A stretch of 64,000 nt of DNA from Bacteroidota bacterium (GCA_023429135.1 JAEYWD010000028.1:62001-126000), one strand, 5' to 3'; positions 15,555 to 25,192 are shown, counted from the first letter of the stretch. A program made the numbers and translations. Notes: a model not told the origin generated them from the sequence alone.

Positions 15555-18341
15555 ATGATAAAATCTAAAAATCCCGGAAATAATGAGCCTGAAGTTTTAA
15601 ATATCAGAGATACAACTAATCTGAAGGGATTTCCCCAGGGAATACAATTTAAATATAGTTGGAGGCGATATCAGCAAAGGGTTGTGGATGAATTGAAAAT
15701 TCACCTGGAAGACAAACACCTGCATGTTATTGCTCCTCCTGGTTCCGGGAAAACTGTGCTCGGTCTTGAAGTTGCTCTTCGGATTAATAAGCCCACTCTC
15801 ATACTGGCTCCTACAGTTGCAATTAAAAACCAGTGGATACAAAGGTTCTGTGAATTATTTCTGCAAACCGATGTTAAACCTGATTGGATATCGAACAATA
15901 TTAAAAATCCTGAATTTTTAACAGTTACCACTTACCAGGCGTTGCATGCTGCCTGCACCAATTCGGAAATTGATGAAGAACCTGCACTGGATGAAGATTG
16001 TGAAAATGCAAATGAAGGAAATACATTCAAAGTTATTGATGTAACAAAAATTGTAAAACAATTAAAAGCTCAAAAAGTAGGAACTATTGTGGTCGACGAA
16101 GCCCACCACTTAAAAAATGAATGGTGGAAATCGTTAACTGCGATCAAGGACGCTATAAATCCTGTTATAGTCGGTTTAACTGCCACTCCGCCTTACGATG
16201 TTTCGTTTGTGGAATGGCAGCGCTATATTACCCTGAATGGTCCTGTTGATGCCGAGATTTCAGTTCCGGAGCTGGTTGTTGAAAATGATTTGTGTCCGCA
16301 TCAGGACTATATTTATCTGTCGAAGCCCACATTTGAAGAAAAGCAACAAATTTTAGAGCAACGTCAAAAAGCGATTAAGGTTTTTGAAGAACTTAAAAAT
16401 GATGAAACCTTGATTCAAGCCGTTATGAATCATCCAATTTACCAGACTCCCACTGAAAATCTGGAATGGATTTATAGTAACCTGGAATGTTATTCATCGG
16501 TTCTTATTTTTCTGCAGGCGTGCAAGAAGCCAATTAGCGAGATTCATTTGGAAGTGATTGGCGACAAAAAGTTTAAGGTTCCAGTCCTTACCCTGGAGTG
16601 GCTCGAAATTCTACTTAATTTTTACCTGTTTGGTGACCAGGGAAATTTCAGGTTGTTCGAGGAACACCAGGAAAGGCTGACAAACAAATTAATCCGAAAC
16701 GGCCTGCTTGAGCGAAAAACAGTTTGTCTTAGCCATAATCCTAAGGTGAATAAGTTTCTGAATACAAGTCTGAGCAAACTAAAAAGTATCGATGAAATTG
16801 TTGATATTGAATACAAAACGTTGAAAGATGATTTGCGGATGGTAATTCTTACCGACTATATCCGTAAAGAATTTCTTATTCAGGGGGCGGAAAATAGACT
16901 GGAACTTAATAAAATTGGAGTATTGCCGATTTTTGAACAACTGCGCAGGACCAATGACAGGAATATGAAGCTGGCAATACTTTCCGGTACTTTGGTAATT
17001 TTGCCTGTATCGGCTTTGGTAGCATTAAAAACTCATGCACAGCGTTTTAATATTGACAATGTTTTATATTCCACACTTTCGTACGATCCTGGTTATGTTG
17101 TGATTTATATCTCCGAAAAGTTAAAACACGATATTGTCCATTTGGTAACCCGAATTTTTGAGGAGGGAGAAATACATGTCCTGGTTGGTACAAAATCTCT
17201 GTTAGGTGAAGGCTGGGATGCGCCTGTGATTAATTCTCTGATACTCGCAAGTTTTGTCGGGTCTTACGTTCTGTCGAATCAGATGAGGGGACGAGCCATT
17301 CGTACCTGCCGCGATAATGCCGAAAAAACCGGAAATATATGGCATTTGGTATGTGTTGACGATTCTGCCACCGATGGAGGAGATGATATTCAACTATTAA
17401 AGCGGCGTTTCCGTGGGTTTGTTGGGATTTCCTATAATGACGAAAATGGTATTGAGAACGGCATAAGCCGGTTAAGCCTCCCAGGTACGTTTCGTGATTA
17501 TGACATTTCAAGATTTAACTCCAACATGGTTGAATTGGCAGCAAAAAGAAATCTTCTGAAAATGAAATGGGCTGAAGCGTTAAAAAATGGAGTAGTCCTT
17601 ACGGAAGAAATTAAGATCCCATTTCCTGAGGAGAAGGAATATAAAGCTGTTAAATCGATGTATTATTATAAAACCATAGCCAATTTGTTTGCTTTTCTTG
17701 GTTCGGGTCTTCTGGCATTTGGAGAAAGCATGATTCAGGCTTTGGGAAGGTCGATCAGACACATGCGCACGATGGAAGATTTTTTAAAATGGCTCATGGC
17801 TGTTGGGTTTGTAGGGCTAATCATTTTTGGCCGGTTGTTTTATAAAACTTTTAAGTTGTATTTTAAGTATCGCGATATATCGAAAGATATACATCAGATT
17901 GGTGAAGCTTTGCTCGGATCGTTAATAAAAGCAGGAGTTATCCAAACCGAATATTCAAAGCTGAAAGTACAGTCGTCGGTTGATAAGTTTGGAGCTATCT
18001 ATTGCCATTTAGAAGGAGGGTCCACTTTCGAAAAATCGACATTTATCAAATCACTGCATGAGATAATTGGCTTAGTTGATGATCCAAGGTATGTTATCAT
18101 CCGTAAGAGTTCCTTTTTGAAAATTATATCCCAAAGGGATTATCATTCAGTTCCGGAAATTATTGGGCAGAACAAGAAAAATGCAGAATATTTCAGTCGT
18201 CAGTGGTCGCGGTTTGTAGGAACCTGTGAATTAGTTTATACACGGACTATTGAAGGACGAAAAATTTTGCTGAAATCGAGAATAGACTCCCTATCATCGA
18301 ACTTTGTCGACAAGACAGAAAAGATAAATAAATGGAGGTAA
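15555..18341 (+). CDS. DEAH-box superfamily 2 helicase with C-terminal membrane segments
   Basis: 928 residues. Helicase motifs: Q-like RRYQ (37-40), Walker A APPGSGKT (60-67), DEAH (181-184), LTATPP (208-213), and in the second RecA domain GTKSLLGEGWDAP (about 543-555) and the arginine-finger QMRGRAIRT (about 576-584). The two RecA lobes are separated by about 280 helical residues. The C-terminal third contains two hydrophobic helices (about 705-722 and 743-763) followed by a cytosolic domain of about 160 residues with no recognised family. A membrane-attached helicase is unusual and recalls stand-alone defence proteins, but no nuclease or partner gene is adjacent. No promoter box recognised. 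Confidence 0.85.
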   Translation: MIKSKNPGNNEPEVLNIRDTTNLKGFPQGIQFKYSWRRYQQRVVDELKIHLEDKHLHVIAPPGSGKTVLGLEVALRINKPTLILAPTVAIKNQWIQRFCELFLQTDVKPDWISNNIKNPEFLTVTTYQALHAACTNSEIDEEPALDEDCENANEGNTFKVIDVTKIVKQLKAQKVGTIVVDEAHHLKNEWWKSLTAIKDAINPVIVGLTATPPYDVSFVEWQRYITLNGPVDAEISVPELVVENDLCPHQDYIYLSKPTFEEKQQILEQRQKAIKVFEELKNDETLIQAVMNHPIYQTPTENLEWIYSNLECYSSVLIFLQACKKPISEIHLEVIGDKKFKVPVLTLEWLEILLNFYLFGDQGNFRLFEEHQERLTNKLIRNGLLERKTVCLSHNPKVNKFLNTSLSKLKSIDEIVDIEYKTLKDDLRMVILTDYIRKEFLIQGAENRLELNKIGVLPIFEQLRRTNDRNMKLAILSGTLVILPVSALVALKTHAQRFNIDNVLYSTLSYDPGYVVIYISEKLKHDIVHLVTRIFEEGEIHVLVGTKSLLGEGWDAPVINSLILASFVGSYVLSNQMRGRAIRTCRDNAEKTGNIWHLVCVDDSATDGGDDIQLLKRRFRGFVGISYNDENGIENGISRLSLPGTFRDYDISRFNSNMVELAAKRNLLKMKWAEALKNGVVLTEEIKIPFPEEKEYKAVKSMYYYKTIANLFAFLGSGLLAFGESMIQALGRSIRHMRTMEDFLKWLMAVGFVGLIIFGRLFYKTFKLYFKYRDISKDIHQIGEALLGSLIKAGVIQTEYSKLKVQSSVDKFGAIYCHLEGGSTFEKSTFIKSLHEIIGLVDDPRYVIIRKSSFLKIISQRDYHSVPEIIGQNKKNAEYFSRQWSRFVGTCELVYTRTIEGRKILLKSRIDSLSSNFVDKTEKINKWR

Positions 18342-18532
18342 TATTTCCTGTTCTTCTCTCTTGTTGACTCGCCGTATTTGCCCAACATAAAAAGGAAACG
18401 TCAGTACATTCAGGTTTTGTAATATCATTAAATGATTTACGATCGAGGCATTACAATCAGGATAAAGCTTTTTCTCCCGGCGACTGGAGCATTGTTGCCT
18501 GTTTTAATTATCTTATTGTGTCTGGCACTATA

Positions 18533-19309
18533 TCAATAAACATCCTCGTCCTTTGCTGCGCTTAGTCCGATCAGGTAGATACAGCATCTTTTAAAAATAT
18601 CATCCGGACTTTTCCGATAGTAATATTGGTATCTGTTTCTTACCTGGCCTTCCAGTATCCACTCAGCACCATCAATGATAAACCTGTCTTTCGGAGGATC
18701 TATTTGCCAAAAGGAGCAGGAATCAATATAACACCGGAATTTTTTCCATTGCTGCTGTGATAGCAAAACTGTGGTGTCCGTAACAACTTTTTCGTTGAAC
18801 AGGGGCGCTACAATTGAATCGGCATTAGGGTTTTGTTTTCGCTCGTATGCAGCATCCATGTGCGAATGAAGGATATTTGAAAATATGCCTCTGCTCTTTG
18901 GAGGGAAATAAATCCTGGTAAAAAAATCAGGATGCTTTTCCAGTATCCGGGTGTGGATTTCAATTTTGTCTTTTTTTTCGATGGTAATAAGTACCGGTCG
19001 GTGAAAACTCCTGATCCATAAAAATCTGTAATTCTCATATCCCAGGTAATAATTGTACAGAACGGGGGCCTTAAAACAACGGTAATTTGCCGCAAACCAC
19101 TTCTGCTCGAAAAGGCTGAAAGTACTATCGGTGGAACTTGTATCCCTGTAATAACGCTGAGGAAGGAAACTTTTTGTGGAGTCGAGGAGAATTCCGGTTG
19201 GTGTAGACAACGTAGGATCATTTAAATAATTAATTCCTCCATTATGGTTATTGAACTTACATCCAAATAATGTAAAAAGTGTCAGAAGATAAATTTGAGT
19301 GAACTTCAT
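18533..19309 (-). CDS. Uncharacterised lipoprotein
   Basis: 258 residues with lipobox LFGC (Cys17) and a hydrophilic mature part without recognised motif; Trp/Tyr/Arg-rich (WIRSFHRPVLITIEKKDK; QWKKFRCYIDSCSFWQIDPPKDRF). The last segment, an SPDDIFKRCCIYLIGLS helix, contains a Cys pair. Start codon overlaps the stop codon of the upstream gene (ATGA at 19306-19309), so the two are translationally coupled and probably work together at the inner face of the outer membrane or periplasm. Confidence 0.75.
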   Translation of the reverse strand: MKFTQIYLLTLFTLFGCKFNNHNGGINYLNDPTLSTPTGILLDSTKSFLPQRYYRDTSSTDSTFSLFEQKWFAANYRCFKAPVLYNYYLGYENYRFLWIRSFHRPVLITIEKKDKIEIHTRILEKHPDFFTRIYFPPKSRGIFSNILHSHMDAAYERKQNPNADSIVAPLFNEKVVTDTTVLLSQQQWKKFRCYIDSCSFWQIDPPKDRFIIDGAEWILEGQVRNRYQYYYRKSPDDIFKRCCIYLIGLSAAKDEDVY

Positions 19310-20458
19310 AGCTCATTTGTCTTAAAATCTGGTTCACTGAAATTTCTTTCTATAAAGTTAAATCCAATATCGATTACATATGGTCTAGAATTTTTGAGGT
19401 ATATTTTAAAATACCTGCCATCAGTTTCGATTTTTTCAAGAAAATAGAGATGTCCAAAACAATCTTTTTCAATATCTTCTTCTATATAGTTCTCCACTAA
19501 TAGAAGCTCATAAGATAAATGTTCACTCAGATCAACCTTCTTGCCATGCTGCAAATATTTCCAGAGCAAAAAGGCTTCGGACTTGGTTAAACGCAGTTGT
19601 TTAGTTTTGTCCTTGAAAGTGACAAATTCCAAGTTAAAATATGGAACTATGGTTTGAGGAACGGTATCAAGTTTTAATTCCTGATTTAAAAACCTGATTG
19701 GAACATAAGCCCATTGAAGTTCAGCCGGGGAATCGTAACCGTAATCGTAAATGGATTTTACAATTTTATTGTTTTGTAAAAAAGTGACCGAGATATATTC
19801 TCCATCGGTAAAGGAGGATGAATATCTGTCTTTAAGTTTGAGATAATTGATTTTCCTGAAATTATCTCTTAATTCTTTGAATTTAGCCGCTGAAATTAAA
19901 GATTTGAAATGCCCATTTCGCGGGTTGTGTCTTTCGGTTAAAAGCTCAACATATCCCGAAGAATCGATCATAATGTTCATCATGGGACAAATTCCATAGC
20001 ATCCTGATGAAGAAAGAATTATTTTATCAAAGGATGGGACATTGTCAGAGTTATACTTCATCTTTCGGAATAATTCTATATTGTTAACTGAATTACTCAG
20101 AAGCAATGTATCGTTGGTCATTCTTATGATTTTATAGCTTTCCCATATGGAATCTTTCAGATCGAAAATCCTCAAACTGTCATCTTCAATTTTGAATTGA
20201 GTGACAGAACCCAGATAGATAATTAATCGGTCGTCGTTTTTTTGTGCAATTTTATTGTATCCTTTTTTAATCATGACTTTCCCATCAGGGAAAAACTCAA
20301 ATCCATATCCCAGGTAAAAATCTTTAAAATATTCTTCCCCTTTTATCGAAATAAGTTTCCATTCCCCCATTAAAACATCAGGAGCAGATGCGCGAACATG
20401 AAGAAAATAAGACTATCAGCAGGCTGCAAAGTGTCATATAAATCTTCATACCTGCCAT
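19306..20458 (-). pseudogene. DUF6438-like lipoprotein gene with signal peptide in a different frame (frameshift)
   Basis: The main frame (20370-19306, 354 residues) has a lipocalin-like start (GEWKLISIKGEEYFKD) and a DUF6438-like core (SSSGCYGICPMMNIMIDSSGYVELL), but no signal peptide. Immediately upstream in the neighbouring frame, 20449-20378 encodes a perfect lipoprotein signal, MKIYMTLCSLLIVLFSSCSR, ending in TGA. The main frame is open through the overlap (20370-20400, ASAPDV before the ATG), so a +1 shift near 20385-20390 would rejoin them. Either a natural frameshift, a programmed shift, or a sequence error. An in-frame ATG also exists at 20458. Coupled by ATGA overlap to the next lipoprotein gene. 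Confidence 0.7.
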
Positions 20459-20492
20459 ATATTCTTCGTTATACTAGCCGTCAATAACAAAT

Positions 20493-21029
20493 TTATTCCA
20501 CAGCCTCAATCCTTACAACTTTCCTTTTCTGATCTGGGGTGAGGTGTGGATTGGTGTCTGTAAAATAAAGGATCGTAACCAAATCGTTAACTGCCAGATT
20601 GCGGGCGTTAACATAGCCCTTATCCATTAACAGTTGAAAGTTATACCCGTTTACCCGGAAGCTTATTTGAACACCGGCTTTTACAGTTTTGCTGCTTACG
20701 TTTTCCACCCTGCCGGAAATGGTGTCTGTTTCGTAAAACCATTCCGGCTTTTTTATTTGAGAAATGTTGTAAGCGTAAACAAAAGCCAGAAATATTCCTG
20801 AAAATAATGCAATTCGTCCGTACAACCGGTTCTTTTTAGGGTTGGTTCGCATTAGGGCGAGTTGTATTAAAGTAATGATGCTGGTTTTGAGCCGGGTCAT
20901 ATCGGGAGCTTTGCTGGCTTTTATAAGTAAAAAACCAATCAACAAAAGCAGCAGTAATAAAGCCGCAAAAAAGTAATCGAACTGGGCCTTTTCGGTGTAG
21001 TCGTAAACGAGAATATTGAGGAATGACAT
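20493..21029 (-). CDS. Small membrane protein, DUF3592-like
   Basis: 178 residues from the ATG at 21029 (an upstream ATG at 21089 adds 20 polar residues). Two membrane helices (about 18-38, very Leu-rich, and 72-90) and a C-terminal extracytoplasmic domain of about 75 residues (DTISGRVENVSSKTVKAGVQISFRVNGY ... VTILYF), the pattern of DUF3592-type proteins in which a small beta domain follows one or two helices. Function unknown. Same strand as the neighbouring lipoproteins, 35 bp before the signal peptide of the frameshifted gene. Confidence 0.65.
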   Translation of the reverse strand: MSFLNILVYDYTEKAQFDYFFAALLLLLLLIGFLLIKASKAPDMTRLKTSIITLIQLALMRTNPKKNRLYGRIALFSGIFLAFVYAYNISQIKKPEWFYETDTISGRVENVSSKTVKAGVQISFRVNGYNFQLLMDKGYVNARNLAVNDLVTILYFTDTNPHLTPDQKRKVVRIEAVE

Positions 21030-21128
21030 TGTTATATTATAGTTCTGATTAAGTCGGGATAAAAATAACGGTTTATTCGAACTGTTCAAAATTATATTGG
21101 AAGTAGAGGTTGAGTAAAAACTGGAGGT

Positions 21129-21167
21129 TGAGCCTGTCGAAACCTCATTGTCACTTCGACAGGCTCA
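21129..21167. repeat. REP-like palindrome with TGAGCCTGTCGAA arms
   Basis: Perfect 13-bp inverted repeat (21129-21141 with 21155-21167) with a 13-base loop, in the 90-bp gap between two minus-strand genes. The GAGCCTGTCGAA/TTCGACAGGCTC arm is a widespread intergenic palindrome in many bacterial genomes, usually interpreted as a REP/RAYT-type element. It may also act as a transcript-stabilising hairpin after the VIT gene. No RAYT transposase is in the window. Confidence 0.8.
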
Positions 21168-21178
21168 GTGACCGGCAC

Positions 21179-24172
21179 TTATTTCTTCGTAAAACCGAAT
21201 TTTCCTACCATTACCACATCTTTGGCTACATCCAACCGTAAAGAGGTTTCCTGTTTTTTCTGATCGGGCTTTCCATAGTTGGTGTAGAAAGTCAGATGAA
21301 GGGTCACCGGTGCAAGCATGTCCTGCGATTGGGAGCCGAAATAATTAACTTCAACGGTATAATCGCCTGTCAGCGCTTTCCTGATCAGGAATTCCTCGGG
21401 ACCATAACCCTGGGTGAAATCGTTCGACATCAATCCTCCGGTATAGGTGAGTTTATTTGAATAAAGGCATTTTTCGCCTTCGGGATCGGTAACCCAAAGA
21501 TCCATATCGCAATTGTCGGTATCCCAAGTAAGAACAACACGGATATCCAAAGGCATATTCTTAATGAGCCTTTTATCCATAAACGAGTAGTCGACCGCAG
21601 TTTTATGCTGTGCAATGATATTGTTTATTTCTTCGAGCATAATCAACTCTATTCCGGGGAAACGACCATCCCAGGGTTGTTTCACGGCTTCGTAAAGAAT
21701 ATTTATGGCTTGCTGGTATTTCCCTGATGCTTCATAAATTAAACCCAGGTCGCGGTACGACTGTGCTTCTTCGCCTCTTAGCTTTAGAATTTTTTCAAAT
21801 ACCATCACCGCATAATCAAGTTCATTCATGAGCTGCAGTTTTTTGCCAAGTATTCTCAGTAGCTGGGGCGATTCCAGTTTCAGTTCGGCCAGGTTGGAGA
21901 GAATAAGGAGCGCAATTTCCTTTTGACCTTTTTTCAGGAAGAATTCGGATGCATCTACATAGAAAAATGGAATGGTGCCATATTCTTCTTTAAGTTTCAG
22001 GTAGGTAGAATATTCCTGTCCTGCCGGTGAATTATTGAGACTTTTCAGATAAGGCGACTGTGGATCCCATGCGTTAAGCTGGATGGAAGCTTCATGTTGT
22101 GGGGCTTTGGATTTCTCTTCACTCACATCCATAAGGATAGCAGGAGGAGCCGGGGCTTCAACTTCTGTGACTTCTTCCAGCTCCATACTGATCATTGCAG
22201 GAGCGCTAAAATTTTCTTCAACGGTAATCATATCAACAGCGACGGCAGTATCATTTGCAATGCTTCCGTAAACTATTGTGCTGTCGGCTGCTTCCCCTTT
22301 GTTGCGTTTTGTACCTTTTACCGGATAGGAGGTATTCCACCATTTAAACCGCTCGTCGAACAGGGTTGCAACAGCTTCCAGATGATCATTTGTTTTTTCG
22401 GCCTCAAACTTTTCATTTTCCTTCAGCTTTGCATAATACTCGTGCTGCATCTCCTCAGGAGGAACAATTCCATATCGTAAATAATCTTCCGGATTATCCA
22501 GAACAATTAGCGAAGTGTTTGAGGTTACTATGCCATAGGCTTTTCCCAGCCGGGTTATTTCATCTTTATTTTCCTCTTCGTTCATACTGAGATAAGCCAG
22601 TTTTTTGCCTGCCCAGATGCGTTTCAGCATCCCGGAATTTAATGGTTTGTTAGCCGAAATTTTTATGGTTTCCGTGTGTGTTGTTTCGCTGCCAAATCCA
22701 AAATGAAGGGTAATGGTTGCTGAAGATCCTTTCAAAATACCTGCCATATTGAATGATCCTGAAAATTGTGTGGCACCGGAAGGATAAATATCGGTGATAT
22801 TTCCCTGCTTTACTTCAGCCGAAATAAACTGATAGTTTGAAACCGACAGCATATTTACTGCTTCGGCGGTTGAGTGCTGGGCTAGATTAATGTATATTCC
22901 CGCAGTTTTGTATGCTATGTTTTTCAAAAACGAATGGTTGGCAATCCCACCTGAATTGATAGCCATTACCGGAACTTTGGGCAAAGCTGGAACGGAATTT
23001 CCGAAGTTTGAAAGTCCGTCGGAAAACAGAAGTATTTCATTGCATGTACAATTACTGAAATTGATGTTTCCGAAAGATGTACCTCCGTCGTATGTGAGCT
23101 CTGAAATAGCCTTTCGCAAAGCATCCCAGTTGCCGTTCCTGATTTTGAAAGACTGGCTTTTTCCCGGGCGTATATGAAAAGGGATTAGCTCTACCTCAAG
23201 GTCGCCAATTTTGTTGATATAGCCCTCCAGTAACGAAAGTTCCTTTTCCCGATTCCTGTCTTTACCTGAATTTGAGTTATCCCACAGTATGGCTATCTTT
23301 TTTGGTAAAACCCTGGACCGTTCTTCTTTTTTGGGATTGAAACAAAGATAAAACCACGAAGAATCGCTACCGGCATTAAATTTCTCCGTGTATATATTCA
23401 TTTCTTTTTTGGCAGGGATGATAAATGCCAGTTGCTGATTGGGTGTATAATTTTCTTTTTTAATTTCGGTAACATAAGCTTCGTTCCATTTTTTGAAATC
23501 GATGTCGGTAAATTCGTTCTCGGATGTATCTGCAATCACTTCCTGCCTGACGATTTCGGCGTGAAGGGAGAACTTTTTCACCTGATCTTTGATATTCAGC
23601 GGAAGCTGATAGAGGTAGCCGTTTCCTTTGTCGGGAAGCTCCTGTTCGTAAGCGATGATAATGCGACGATATCCGTTGGCAGGCAAAGGGAAAACCCTTG
23701 CTTTAAAGTTATTACCCGCTGTTTTCTCCAGTAATCCCGGATCCACCTGTCGGCGGGCAATTGCTTCGAATGTTTTTCGTCCTTGTTCTTTTTCAACCAC
23801 AACACCTTCGCGCATTTTTCCATTGATATCGAGCGCAAAACGTGAAACATTCATGCCATCGGCCAGGGGAAAGTTAAATTCACCCTCCATAGCACGACTG
23901 TTGCTGTTATAATAGCTCATTTCCATGGTGGTGACCGCAAGCTGACCTACCACTTTAATATCAATTTTTAGCTCGTCGATGTGCATCGGGTTGGTTTCAC
24001 CTTGCCTGAGACCAGTGACATTCATAACCGGAGTTATATCGGTTCTTCTTGCAGAGGTTCGGATGTTTTGTGTGGGTTGTGCGCACGCAAGTTCGACACA
24101 AATTACAACTAATAAAAAGATTGTTTTCAGGTTAGCAGAAACCTTATTTCCGGCGGTAAGAGTGTGCTCCAT
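21179..24172 (-). CDS. VIT and von Willebrand factor A domain protein with TPR and DUF2135
   Basis: 997 residues. Signal peptide (about 1-32), VIT domain (about 38-165, with GEFNFPLADGMNVSRFALDINGKMREGVV), vWA domain (about 285-460) with a MIDAS-like DNSNS, a Thr/Gly GGTSFG loop and LFSDGLSNFG, a linker, two or three TPR helices (about 740-850; YRDLGLIYEASGKYQQAINILYEAV) and a C-terminal DUF2135 domain (VLTWDTDNCDMDLWVTDPEGEKCLYSN). Secreted or surface protein of unknown role, perhaps a protein-protein adhesion scaffold. A short remnant of a second copy of its 3' end lies at 38808-38860, and a degraded PsbP-like gene precedes it. Confidence 0.9.
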   Translation of the reverse strand: MEHTLTAGNKVSANLKTIFLLVVICVELACAQPTQNIRTSARRTDITPVMNVTGLRQGETNPMHIDELKIDIKVVGQLAVTTMEMSYYNSNSRAMEGEFNFPLADGMNVSRFALDINGKMREGVVVEKEQGRKTFEAIARRQVDPGLLEKTAGNNFKARVFPLPANGYRRIIIAYEQELPDKGNGYLYQLPLNIKDQVKKFSLHAEIVRQEVIADTSENEFTDIDFKKWNEAYVTEIKKENYTPNQQLAFIIPAKKEMNIYTEKFNAGSDSSWFYLCFNPKKEERSRVLPKKIAILWDNSNSGKDRNREKELSLLEGYINKIGDLEVELIPFHIRPGKSQSFKIRNGNWDALRKAISELTYDGGTSFGNINFSNCTCNEILLFSDGLSNFGNSVPALPKVPVMAINSGGIANHSFLKNIAYKTAGIYINLAQHSTAEAVNMLSVSNYQFISAEVKQGNITDIYPSGATQFSGSFNMAGILKGSSATITLHFGFGSETTHTETIKISANKPLNSGMLKRIWAGKKLAYLSMNEEENKDEITRLGKAYGIVTSNTSLIVLDNPEDYLRYGIVPPEEMQHEYYAKLKENEKFEAEKTNDHLEAVATLFDERFKWWNTSYPVKGTKRNKGEAADSTIVYGSIANDTAVAVDMITVEENFSAPAMISMELEEVTEVEAPAPPAILMDVSEEKSKAPQHEASIQLNAWDPQSPYLKSLNNSPAGQEYSTYLKLKEEYGTIPFFYVDASEFFLKKGQKEIALLILSNLAELKLESPQLLRILGKKLQLMNELDYAVMVFEKILKLRGEEAQSYRDLGLIYEASGKYQQAINILYEAVKQPWDGRFPGIELIMLEEINNIIAQHKTAVDYSFMDKRLIKNMPLDIRVVLTWDTDNCDMDLWVTDPEGEKCLYSNKLTYTGGLMSNDFTQGYGPEEFLIRKALTGDYTVEVNYFGSQSQDMLAPVTLHLTFYTNYGKPDQKKQETSLRLDVAKDVVMVGKFGFTKK

Positions 24173-24298
24173 AGGTTGGTTGTTAGGTGTATATCAAAAA
24201 TCAGGTATTAATACATCTGTTCGATACAACTACCATGCCATGGGAACAAAGGCTATAAGTCAGCGATTCCTGACTGGTTTTGTCTGATTGGATTGATA

Positions 24299-24548
24299 TT
24301 ACTTGCTATCCGCGTTATCTAACAACCTGAAGTTATCCATAATTTTTTCGGCGTTTTGCGGTGTTCTCAAAATCCTTTTTCTTACAGGTGAGTGTAAGTA
24401 CATAGGCGTTGTTGTTTTTTACCGATTAATATTGCGAAAACAGACTTCGGATCAAAGGGTACTGAATGGAATATTCCTTTTCTTCAAATTGTTTCCAGTT
24501 TTTCCCTAATGGGATGGGGAGTTTTTAAACGATTTACCCTGAACCCTA
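24299..24548 (-). pseudogene. Internally deleted remnant of a PsbP/DUF1795-like gene (paralogue of 38974-39573)
   Basis: The minus strand aligns closely with both ends of the intact gene at 38974-39573: the 5' segment (24548-24460, QGKSFK..PHP..KNWKQFEEKEYSIQYP) and the 3' segment (24440-24299, ending FRLLDNADSK and a stop). About 280 bp of the middle are missing and the pieces contain frame disruptions, so no full product can be made. The downstream 30 bp (GCGATTCCTGACTGGTTTTGT at 24262-24282) are also shared with 38938-38958. The rest of the 24.2-24.75 kb gap is AT-rich with no gene recognised. Confidence 0.85.
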
Positions 24549-24760
24549 GCAACAGTTGTAAATATTGCATATATACAGATAAATAAAATAACTATAATCT
24601 CTAACTCTTTTTTCCTAGGGATCATAGGTGTGGGCATAGTTTGGCAGACATACCTTAATTTACTGATATGTTATGTTGTAAAAAGTGAAATGAATGTAAG
24701 TTGTTGATAATAATTAGGTATATTATCAATAACTTATTTGGTTTCAAACCTTAATTCGTA
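24549..24760. other. AT-rich intergenic region, nothing recognised
   Basis: About 210 bp between the PsbP-like pseudogene and the 3' end of the receiver-protein gene. It contains no open frame with protein-like composition, no TAnnTTTG box with a spaced TTG, and no strong hairpin. Confidence 0.5.
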
Positions 24761-25192
24761 TTAATAGTAAATTATTGGATTGGAATCTCCTTGTCCGGAA
24801 TTTTTTCGTCTCTCATATAAAACTTTTTGCAGCTCGGTTATTTTGAAATACAAGTTTTCTTTTGCATCCGAATCCTTAAAGATGTAACTATAAACACCAC
24901 TATTAACTACATCAAGAGTTTTTTTCACATCTCCCTGGCCCGACAGAAAAATGAACTCTGTTCCGGGAGAATATTTTTTAAATTCATTCATGGTTTCAAG
25001 TCCGTTTTTTGCTGGTAAGTCATAATCCATTACGATTATTCCCGGATATTCCTGAAAATTTTTAAGACAATCCTCTCCAGTGTAATAAGATTTAATTACA
25101 CCAATATTTTTCGAAGTCAAAAAAGCTGATAACAACCTGTTAAAAGCTTCATCATCTTCAACTATAAATATTAAAGATTCATTTGTTTTCAT
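24761..25192 (-). CDS. Stand-alone response-regulator receiver protein
   Basis: 143 residues, a single REC domain: acidic pocket EDDE (11-14), phospho-acceptor Asp in IIVMDYDLP (about 57), conserved Ser in FLSGQG and Lys in IFKDSD. A short charged tail follows and no DNA-binding or enzymatic output is present, so it is a CheY/Spo0F-like carrier. It is most similar to the neighbouring REC-TM protein (25278), sharing the unusual SGQG and KDS motifs. Together with five kinases to 35.5 kb it belongs to a signalling island. Confidence 0.92.
   Translation of the reverse strand: MKTNESLIFIVEDDEAFNRLLSAFLTSKNIGVIKSYYTGEDCLKNFQEYPGIIVMDYDLPAKNGLETMNEFKKYSPGTEFIFLSGQGDVKKTLDVVNSGVYSYIFKDSDAKENLYFKITELQKVLYERRKNSGQGDSNPIIYY

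Noticed and set aside
22094..22480. 128-codon open frame on the plus strand
   Set aside because: Antisense to the VIT gene, His/Phe/Cys-rich, no start signal or domain.
24303..24509. 68-codon plus-strand frame
   Set aside because: It is the complement of the degraded PsbP-like gene, which explains the sequence on the minus strand.
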